From contig SZXZ01000011.1 in the NCBI GenBank assembly GCA_005843835.1, positions 1-64,000 of the forward strand: DNA of 64,000 nucleotides, read 5' to 3'. The notes under the pieces were generated by a model that was not told where the DNA came from, did not search any database, and worked only from the letters and a program-made list of their open reading frames with translations. The DNA comes from Chlorobium sp. Lineage in GTDB: Bacteria > Bacteroidota > Chlorobiia > Chlorobiales > Chlorobiaceae. Made by a program: the position numbers and the translations under genes. This document shows, one piece after another, positions 58,244 to 64,000 of this stretch (positions are counted from its first letter, which is position 1; each line of letters starts with the position of its first letter).

Positions 58244-58900
58244 ATGGCAGCATTTGATTTTGGGAATAAAGTTGATCCGCATCTGTTTGATAAACAGCTT
58301 AATTCAACTTACACAGTCAACATTCAGGACTATATCAAGCAGGGCTGGGAGATGTTTAAAGAGCATATAGGAGAGTTCGTAGGGTTTACTCTTCTTATTT
58401 TCGCAGTATCGGCCGTTAGCTCAAAATTTGCATTTTTCGGCTCATTTATTTTTTCTGCAGTTGCTGCTCCGCTTTATGCAGGATTCGGTATTGTTGCTTT
58501 CAAGCTCATTAGCGGAAAGCCTTTCCAGTTTGCGGATTTTTTCAATGGGTTTAACTATTTACTTCCTCTTTTTCTCGCGGGTCTTGCAGGTGGTCTTTTG
58601 GTAGGTTTTGGTATGGTATTGCTTTTGATCCCTGGCATTTATCTCGCAATCGGGTATATGTTTTCCACGTTTCTAATCATTGATTATCGCATGGAGTTCT
58701 GGCAGGCCATGGAGACGAGCCGTCAAATCATTACCAAAAACTGGTTTGCTTTTTTTGGATTAGGGTTTGCTCTTTTTGCCCTTAATTTTCTTGGAGCGCT
58801 TGCTCTTGGTGTAGGTCTTCTTGTCAGTATTCCTGTTTCAGCCTGTGCGGTAGCGATTGCATACAAAGAGATTATAGGTTTGTATTCGACAGAGTGGTAG
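58244..58900 (+). CDS. Polytopic membrane protein of unknown function
   Basis: A 218-residue protein with a soluble N-terminal 35 residues (including VNIQDYIKQGWEMFKEHIG) and about five membrane helices. The layout WEMFKEHIGEFVGFTLLIF resembles the DUF975/GPDP membrane-domain group. A good ribosome site AAAGGGAGAAG precedes the start. No function can be assigned. Confidence 0.75.
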   Translation: MAAFDFGNKVDPHLFDKQLNSTYTVNIQDYIKQGWEMFKEHIGEFVGFTLLIFAVSAVSSKFAFFGSFIFSAVAAPLYAGFGIVAFKLISGKPFQFADFFNGFNYLLPLFLAGLAGGLLVGFGMVLLLIPGIYLAIGYMFSTFLIIDYRMEFWQAMETSRQIITKNWFAFFGLGFALFALNFLGALALGVGLLVSIPVSACAVAIAYKEIIGLYSTEW

Positions 58901-58945
58901 TTGGGGTACACTTTTTTTTAGATAATAAGGAGATAGGTATTGTTG

Positions 58946-59668
58946 ATGCAAAGGAAACTCCTTTTTTGGAGTGTTTGGTTATCAGTTATTGGATGCTGTA
59001 TCTCTCCTGCAGGGCAAGCCGAAGAAAGTCAGGTTGTGGTCTCGGCCACAGGCAGGGTTTCAGTAAAGCCCGATATGGCGAAGTTCGATGTGGTTGTTAA
59101 ATCGGATGCCAAAACCGCTGATAAAGCAGCTACAGATACAGCTGAAAAATATCGGGCTGTTCAGAAATCACTCAGAACAGAAGGGATTTCCCTTGATGAT
59201 TCTCCTACGGCAAGTTATACCGTTGCTCCGCGTTCGGAGTGGGATCAGTCCCTTGGAAAAAGCATTCTGAAAGGTTACACTGCTCGACATGTCATCTCAG
59301 TCAAGGTGCGTATTCTCGAAAAAATCGGACGGGCGATTGATGCAGTTGTAGGAGCAGGAGCAGACGAAGTACAAAGTATAACCTTTTCATCAAGCCAATA
59401 TGACATGCTTCGACAGGAGGCGCTTGTAGCCGCTGTTGAGAATGCCCGCAGGGATGCCGGGGTAATGGCAAAGGCCGCTGGAGGTCGTATTGGGCAACTT
59501 ATGGAGGTAAGTGTTAACCAGCCATCTTACAGAGATCATCCTCAAATGGATGTCATGGCTATGCGTGCAGCCCCTTCAGCCATTTCGACTGAAATAGCAC
59601 CAAAAGAGCAGGATATCATGGTTACCATCAGTTCAAGGTGGCGGTTTGTCGCTCCGTCTTTAAAATGA
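58946..59668 (+). CDS. SIMPL-domain (DUF541) periplasmic protein
   Basis: About 240 residues. Signal peptide LLFWSVWLSVIGCCISPAGQA followed by a SIMPL domain: VVVSATGRVSVKPDMAKFDVVV, TASYTVAPRSEWDQ, and GADEVQSITFSSSQYD. Family members (for example BP26) are oligomeric periplasmic proteins of unclear role. AAGGAGA at 58927-58933 suits a TTG start at 58940 or the ATG at 58946. The stop overlaps the next gene (ATGA). Confidence 0.87.
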   Translation: MQRKLLFWSVWLSVIGCCISPAGQAEESQVVVSATGRVSVKPDMAKFDVVVKSDAKTADKAATDTAEKYRAVQKSLRTEGISLDDSPTASYTVAPRSEWDQSLGKSILKGYTARHVISVKVRILEKIGRAIDAVVGAGADEVQSITFSSSQYDMLRQEALVAAVENARRDAGVMAKAAGGRIGQLMEVSVNQPSYRDHPQMDVMAMRAAPSAISTEIAPKEQDIMVTISSRWRFVAPSLK

Positions 59669-60327
59669 CAAAAAGGTTTTTCTGGAAAATATATGGATGG
59701 AACAATCCAGTAAAAAGAAAAGTTCTGGAGCGCTACGAGCAGGCCGGAGATGGAAAAATCATTATCGATGTAGCATCAAAAAGTGTTGAGGATTTGTATG
59801 AAGATTTTGACAAAACAGCACCATATCATAAAAAGGATCTGGATGAAGATCTTGTTTATTATCTGACAGAATGTGTTCGTGAAATAGGTCATTCAGAATT
59901 TGTCATCAGGTTTGTATTCGAGCGGTTCCCCTCAGAAGAGTTTATGCAGCGAGTACGTACAAGTGTTCATAAATTTTTTATGTACCAGAAAGAGCTTGAA
60001 CTTGCCGCTATGAAAAAAATGCAGAGAACCTCCAGTGTTCTGCTTATTATCGGAATTGTAATTTTAGTGATTTCTCTTTGGTTCAATCTTTTTCTTTTTG
60101 AATCCCGCGGAGTATCCTTCATCAATAGTGTTATAGCAGAAGGCCTCACTATTGTTGCCTGGGTATCAATGTGGGAGGCTCTTGCAACATTTCTGCTTAA
60201 CTGGGCACCACACCGTTTTAACATACGGCTGTATATGAAAATCGCGGATGCTACCATTTTGTTTGATCACCCAATGAGCTATGTATCTGATGCTCACACA
60301 GGATCCGGCGGAGTACCGCAGATTTGA
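59665..60327 (+). CDS. Uncharacterised membrane protein coupled to the SIMPL gene
   Basis: About 220 residues. A soluble, charged N-terminal half (KVLERYEQAGDGKIIIDVASKS, DLDEDLVYYLTECV) is followed by two membrane helices (VLLIIGIVILVISLWFNLFLF and the GLTIVAWVSMWEALATFLLN segment). No known family. The ATG overlaps the TGA of the SIMPL gene, so they are translated together. Confidence 0.72.
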   Translation: MTKRFFWKIYGWNNPVKRKVLERYEQAGDGKIIIDVASKSVEDLYEDFDKTAPYHKKDLDEDLVYYLTECVREIGHSEFVIRFVFERFPSEEFMQRVRTSVHKFFMYQKELELAAMKKMQRTSSVLLIIGIVILVISLWFNLFLFESRGVSFINSVIAEGLTIVAWVSMWEALATFLLNWAPHRFNIRLYMKIADATILFDHPMSYVSDAHTGSGGVPQI

Positions 60328-60390
60328 CCCTTACAAAAAAAAATCATACCTTAACTGGTCTTCTTGCCTTTCTATTTTCTTCTTATTAGT

Positions 60391-60407
60391 GGATAAATCG
60401 TTTATCC
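60391..60407. promoter_or_regulatory. Hairpin 1 of the L,D-transpeptidase leader
   Basis: Perfect 7-bp stem GGATAAA (60391-60397) / TTTATCC (60401-60407) with a TCG loop. First of three hairpins between the upstream gene and the L,D-transpeptidase operon. Confidence 0.5.
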
Positions 60408-60452
60408 CCTTTCAGCCGTTCTAAGGAGACTGAATTTCTGATTGTCGTGCTT

Positions 60453-60474
60453 TGGGGTGTGGAACCCCTTTTTT
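60453..60474 (+). terminator. Hairpin 2 with T-run
   Basis: GGGGT and ACCCC (loop GTGGA) are followed by a run of T. This is a typical intrinsic terminator and likely ends the upstream transcript or acts as an attenuator. Confidence 0.75.
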
Positions 60475-60489
60475 TATTGAAACATTAAG

Positions 60490-60528
60490 GAGACTCCGGA
60501 ATTGTATCCTGTCCGGGTCTTTTTTTTA
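60490..60528 (+). terminator. Hairpin 3 with T-run
   Basis: AGACTCCGGA pairs with TCCGGGTCT (one bulged T), then eight T. It is a second terminator-like structure only 40 bases after the first, just before the L,D-transpeptidase operon. AAGGAGACT sits at its start, as it does before hairpin 2. Confidence 0.75.
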
Positions 60529-60574
60529 TGCATATACCGCTTTACCGAAAAAGATGGTAACGGTTTAACACAGT

Positions 60575-61336
60575 TTGAGGCAGCTTATGATTCGATTGAT
60601 TTCTATGCTTTTTATGATGCTCATTATGGTATTTCCTTTAGAAGGACGCTCATTGAGCTTTGATAATAATAATGAGTTCCGTAACAACTTTTCAGCACTT
60701 TCACAATCTTCGGAAATCCAAAATAAAATAGATCCGATGGTGCTCAGTATGGCGCTCTCGGGTTACTACTCACTTAAAGATCAGGGAAAAGTTAACCGTG
60801 ATGGTATTTTGACGGTGATAGATTTTAATCGCCCTTCAGTTGATGAAAGACTATTTGTTATCGATGTCAACGAGGGCCGTTTGCTTTATTCAGGTTTGGT
60901 AGCTCATGGACGCAGAAGTGGTGAAAATTACGCGCAATTTTTTTCCAACGATCCGGGTTCCCATCAAAGCAGTCTTGGCTTTTTTACAACCGGTGATACC
61001 TATGACGGTAAAAACGGTTATTCACTCAGGCTTATTGGTATGGAACGAGGCATTAACGACCGAGCTGAATCAAGAAGCATTGTGATTCATGGTGCTAACT
61101 ATGTATCCTATGATTATATAAGGAAACATGGCCGCCTTGGGCGAAGCCAGGGATGTCCAGCTATCTCGGTTGATAGTTTTCAGCAGGTGATTGATCTTAT
61201 CAAAGGGGGAAGCTGCCTGTTCATTTTCCATGGCGACAAGGATTATGCTACCAAGTCAACACTTTTCAATCCTGATCTGGCTTTGCTCCATAGACGACCT
61301 TTGAATCGAATTCTAAACGCATACCAACACGTATGA
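60575..61336 (+). CDS. L,D-transpeptidase catalytic domain protein (YkuD_2-like)
   Basis: A 253-residue exported protein. Signal peptide MLFMMLIMVFPLEGRS region, then a compact catalytic domain with His172 in VIHGANYVSYDY and Cys194 in RSQGCPAISVD, the L,D-transpeptidase signature. Such enzymes form 3-3 crosslinks or attach proteins to peptidoglycan in the periplasm. Its stop overlaps the start of a larger L,D-transpeptidase. Confidence 0.88.
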   Translation: MRQLMIRLISMLFMMLIMVFPLEGRSLSFDNNNEFRNNFSALSQSSEIQNKIDPMVLSMALSGYYSLKDQGKVNRDGILTVIDFNRPSVDERLFVIDVNEGRLLYSGLVAHGRRSGENYAQFFSNDPGSHQSSLGFFTTGDTYDGKNGYSLRLIGMERGINDRAESRSIVIHGANYVSYDYIRKHGRLGRSQGCPAISVDSFQQVIDLIKGGSCLFIFHGDKDYATKSTLFNPDLALLHRRPLNRILNAYQHV

Positions 61337-63012
61337 TAGGTATCCTTCTTTTCTGGCTGGCGTTCAGTCCTGTTCAGCCCGTTCCGGAAAGACCTCCAGT
61401 CTCTCAAAAGGAACTTCTTCAGCACAAGAAAGAGAGTACGGGTCACCAGCAAAAAAGTGTTGTAACTAATAGCGTAACAGGACATATTCGACGATTCTTC
61501 GATCGGCTATTACAGCCGAATACCCATTCAGAACTTGCTGAACAGAAGTTTATCAATCCCCACCTTGCCCGGTTCTATGCTGCAAGGGGATTCCAGCCTG
61601 TATGGATAAAGCCTCTAATGGTTTCTGAGCTTATCAGTGCTGTTGAGGGTGCAGTAAATGATGGTCTTGAACCATCAGACTATCATATCAATGAAATCAG
61701 GGAGTTTCAAAGTCACCCATCATTAACCCCTGAATCTCAGGCCCGTTATGATATTCTTCTGAGTGATGCTTATTTTACTTTTGCCAGTCACCTTCGTTAC
61801 GGAAAGGTTGAGCCCAAAAAACTGGACCAGAATTGGAACCTCAATAATACAGTCAGCCGAAGTGCCCTTGAGTACAGGCTTGAGCATGCTCTTATTAACG
61901 AAAGAATTGCCGTACTTTTAAATGATCTTCACCCACAATATCCCAAATATAATAAGCTTAAAGCCGTTCTTGCACGTTACCGTTCAATTGCCAGGGAAGG
62001 AGGTTGGCCTGTATTGCCGGAAGGGCCGACTTTAACAGAAGGTTCCAGAGATAATCGTGTTTTGCTGCTGCATAAACGTCTTGAAGCTTCAGGCGAAATT
62101 GGGAGTTCTGAATCCGATACCTCAAAAGTCTACACAAAAGAATTGGTTGAGGCGGTAAAAAAGTTTCAGAAACGCAACGGTCTTGATCCCGACGGAGCGT
62201 TTGGCGCAGTCACTGTTAAGGTCATGAATATGCCTGTTGAGCGTCGGATTGATCAAATTCGTATAAACCTTGAAAGGTACCGCTGGTTTCTCAGCGAGCT
62301 TGAGCCTACCTATGTCATGGTTAATATTCCTGAATTTGCCCTTCAGTATATTGTAAATGGAAACACCCGCTGGGCAACACGGGTCATAGTTGGACAACCG
62401 GCCCGCAAAACACCTGTTTTCAAAGCGGAGATGCAGTATGTCATATTTAATCCACAATGGGTGATACCTCCAACCATTCTGGCTAAAGATGCCCTGCCTG
62501 GCATTCGTAAAAGTATATCCTACCTCAGCCATAAGAAGCTGAACGTTATTGACCGGAATGGCAGTATCGTCGACCCAGCATCGGTTAACTGGTCACAGTA
62601 TACGGAGAAAAACTTTCCATATCGCTTGCGGCAGTTATCTGGAGAACATGGTTCACTTGGGAGGGTTAAGTTCTTGCTTCCGAACAGGTTTATTGTATAT
62701 CTGCATGACACGCCAACGAAAGAGCTGTTTAAAAAGAGTGCCAGGGCTTTCAGTTCAGGATGCATCAGGGTGGAAAATCCTCTTGAACTTGCTGAACAAG
62801 TACTGCAGGACAGTATCAAATGGAACAGGGACAGGATCATGTCAGTGATCAAGACAAAAAAAACATCAACCGTTATCCTGCCTAAACGGATACCGGTCTT
62901 TATTCTTTACCTTACAGCCGTTGCAGATGGTGAGGATATCCAGTTTTTTGAAGATGTCTATGACAGGGATACTGCTGTTTTGAATGCACTGAACAAACCT
63001 TTATCAAAATAA
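61333..63012 (+). CDS. L,D-transpeptidase with peptidoglycan-binding domain (YcbB/LdtD-like)
   Basis: A 559-residue exported protein. N-terminal signal/anchor (IGILLFWLAFSP), a YcbB-like N-terminal domain, a peptidoglycan-binding domain around residues 235-290 (LVEAVKKFQKRNGLDPDGAFG) and a C-terminal YkuD domain with the catalytic VYLHDTPTKELF and AFSSGCIRVENP. It is shorter than E. coli LdtD (615). The tandem with the preceding transpeptidase implies a role in 3-3 crosslinking of peptidoglycan. Confidence 0.92.
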   Translation: MIGILLFWLAFSPVQPVPERPPVSQKELLQHKKESTGHQQKSVVTNSVTGHIRRFFDRLLQPNTHSELAEQKFINPHLARFYAARGFQPVWIKPLMVSELISAVEGAVNDGLEPSDYHINEIREFQSHPSLTPESQARYDILLSDAYFTFASHLRYGKVEPKKLDQNWNLNNTVSRSALEYRLEHALINERIAVLLNDLHPQYPKYNKLKAVLARYRSIAREGGWPVLPEGPTLTEGSRDNRVLLLHKRLEASGEIGSSESDTSKVYTKELVEAVKKFQKRNGLDPDGAFGAVTVKVMNMPVERRIDQIRINLERYRWFLSELEPTYVMVNIPEFALQYIVNGNTRWATRVIVGQPARKTPVFKAEMQYVIFNPQWVIPPTILAKDALPGIRKSISYLSHKKLNVIDRNGSIVDPASVNWSQYTEKNFPYRLRQLSGEHGSLGRVKFLLPNRFIVYLHDTPTKELFKKSARAFSSGCIRVENPLELAEQVLQDSIKWNRDRIMSVIKTKKTSTVILPKRIPVFILYLTAVADGEDIQFFEDVYDRDTAVLNALNKPLSK

Positions 63013-63021
63013 ATAAAAGGG

Positions 63022-63035
63022 GAAGCTTCGGCTTC
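63022..63035 (+). promoter_or_regulatory. UUCG-tetraloop hairpin before the SRPBCC gene
   Basis: GAAGC (63022-63026), TTCG, GCTTC (63031-63035): an extra-stable c(UUCG)g hairpin just after AAAAGGGG (the likely ribosome site, 63015-63022) and eight bases before the start at 63043. The hairpin would shorten the effective distance between ribosome site and start. See findings. Confidence 0.65.
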
Positions 63036-63042
63036 TAAAATT

Positions 63043-63510
63043 ATGTCATTTTCAGTAGCTATTAACATTCAAAGGGATTTTGAAACGTCCTCAACTCCCG
63101 ACAAAGTGTATGCGCTTCTTGCTGATGTTCCCCGTTCCGCATCCCACTTTCCCAAAGTAGATCAACTTGTAGATCTGGGTGACAATACCTTCCGTTGGGA
63201 AATGGAAAAAATCGGCATAGGAGGCTATACTCTTCAGCAAACCATATACGCCTCAAGGTACACAGCGGATGCAGCAGCAAAGAAGGTTTCCTGGACTCCG
63301 GTACACGGCGTCGGGAATGCCATAGTTGAGGGGGCTTGGACAATAACTCCACAAGGGGCCGGAACAAAAGTTACCCTCAAAACGAAAGGCGATCTTACAG
63401 TCGATTTTCCCTCGTTTCTTGAGTTCATAATTTCCCCCCTGGTCGTCATGGAATTCACCGGAATGATAGAGCGCTATCTCTCTAACCTGCAGGAGACCTT
63501 TAGCAAATAG
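63043..63510 (+). CDS. SRPBCC-fold protein
   Basis: A 155-residue START/Bet v1-type protein: FETSSTPDKVYALLADVPRSASHFP at the start, DNTFRWEMEKIGIG in the middle, and VEGAWTITPQGAGTKVTLKTKGDL. This fold binds hydrophobic ligands; no specific family can be recognised. It has no signal peptide, so is cytoplasmic. Follows the L,D-transpeptidase gene by 30 bases. Confidence 0.82.
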   Translation: MSFSVAINIQRDFETSSTPDKVYALLADVPRSASHFPKVDQLVDLGDNTFRWEMEKIGIGGYTLQQTIYASRYTADAAAKKVSWTPVHGVGNAIVEGAWTITPQGAGTKVTLKTKGDLTVDFPSFLEFIISPLVVMEFTGMIERYLSNLQETFSK

Positions 63511-63531
63511 TCTTTCTGCAAGCCACGTATA

Positions 63532-63564
63532 AGTACACCCTTGGCTCAAAAACCTGGGTGTACT
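63532..63564 (+). terminator. Hairpin after the SRPBCC gene
   Basis: Perfect 9-bp stem AGTACACCC (63532-63540) / GGGTGTACT (63556-63564), 15-base loop. No T-run, so termination is plausible but unsure. Confidence 0.6.
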
Positions 63565-63633
63565 CCTATTTGTAGTCAGGCGCCGCACCTCAGCATCTGG
63601 AAATTGGAGTTTGATCACTTAAATACTGTTATC

Positions 63634-63900
63634 ATGAAGCTGTTCCTGCACAGAAATCTGGATAAAGGGTTAAAAAAATCGCCCCTACCTGAAGCTCTCA
63701 GGGCAGATATTTTTTGTTCTTCCCCTGCTGTTGCATTTGGTGCACTTGCTCTCGGGGCTTTTGCCATAGGAGCGCTCGCTATAGGGACTCTCGTCATAGG
63801 AAAACTTGTTCTTGGCAAAGTCACTGTAGAAAACGCCCGCATCAAAAAGCTTGAAATCGAAGAACTTACCGTGAAAAAGACAAACACAATACCTGACTGA
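63634..63900 (+). CDS. Small protein with A(L/F)A(I/L)G pentad repeats
   Basis: About 88 residues, starting at MKLFLHRNLDKGLKKSP. From about residue 38 the sequence has a five-residue period: ALALG, AFAIG, ALAIG, TLVIG, KLVLG, then KVTVE, NARIK, KLEIE, ELTVK. The period runs on unbroken from a hydrophobic to a charged half. This suggests a pentapeptide-type right-handed beta-solenoid, possibly membrane-associated in its first half. The open frame begins at 63541, but no ribosome site supports that start. Function unknown. Confidence 0.68.
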   Translation: MKLFLHRNLDKGLKKSPLPEALRADIFCSSPAVAFGALALGAFAIGALAIGTLVIGKLVLGKVTVENARIKKLEIEELTVKKTNTIPD

Positions 63901-64000
63901 GCCAGGAACAACCATAATAACCAGTAGAATAATAATGTTGTTGTTAGGGATAAGAAGTATAGAAAGGTCTACATTGTGCCTTCTCAAAATATTTAATGCT

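Noticed and set aside
1-64000. tRNA, rRNA, CRISPR arrays, insertion sequences
   Set aside because: Intergenic regions were read for tRNA-like arms, regular repeats with spacers, and terminal inverted repeats with transposase; none was found.

Overview
The window reads as chromosome from a green sulfur bacterium (Chlorobi, family Chlorobiaceae). The decisive evidence is three chlorosome envelope genes: csmC and csmA side by side near 7 kb and the csmA paralog csmE near 33 kb. A group 3b NAD(P)-linked sulfhydrogenase, two ArsA/Get3-type ATPases with a C-terminal alpha-crystallin-like domain, and Gram-negative envelope genes (lptB, an outer-membrane barrel) fit the same assignment. Base composition looks even and AT-leaning. 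No tRNA, rRNA, CRISPR array, insertion sequence or prophage is visible; one orphan YopX-like gene is the only hint of phage origin. The species cannot be named from the sequence alone.

Layout. 0.2-5.2 kb: a serine-palmitoyltransferase-like enzyme divergent from an extended SDR, then holA, ssb and pyrK. 5.4-10.8 kb: the chlorosome block arsA1-csmC-csmA-(PH-like protein)-arsA2, all on the plus strand. 10.8-16.6 kb: folK-folB, the YopX-like gene, nadC-acpS, trigger factor and an M16 protease. 16.8-23.6 kb: an SDR, recA, dusB, asd, then alr, a ComEA-like protein and an unknown coupled protein on the minus strand. 23.7-33 kb: a cystathionine-beta-synthase-like protein without its PLP residues, a zinc-ribbon protein with rpsU, aroA, a hydrolase, a YtxH-like protein, an HD phosphohydrolase, a B12-type radical SAM enzyme, lptB and csmE. 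33.2-41 kb: a gamma-carbonic-anhydrase-like protein, a flavoprotein of the protoporphyrinogen-oxidase type, an MscS channel, an FKBP and the four-subunit hydrogenase hydBGDA. 41-52 kb: a U32 protein, a TrmH methyltransferase, a universal stress protein coupled to a Lon-like protease, TerC, ALDH, a patatin and an OM barrel. 52-64 kb: YbaK, a glycosyltransferase, the oxidative pentose phosphate set gnd-zwf-pgl, a DUF2278 protein, membrane and SIMPL proteins, two tandem L,D-transpeptidases, an SRPBCC protein and a pentad-repeat protein.

How the genes work together. The most unusual unit is the chlorosome block. Two Get3d-like ATPases and a PH-like protein with a long disordered tail bracket the genes for the envelope proteins CsmC and CsmA. 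CsmA and CsmE share a conserved C-terminal tail that is known to be removed from CsmA. I propose, as inference, that this block encodes a targeting or assembly pathway for chlorosome envelope proteins. Other points worth testing are the CBS-like pseudoenzyme, a hydrogenase large subunit that ends exactly at its mature C-terminus, and a stacked set of RNA hairpins before the L,D-transpeptidase operon.
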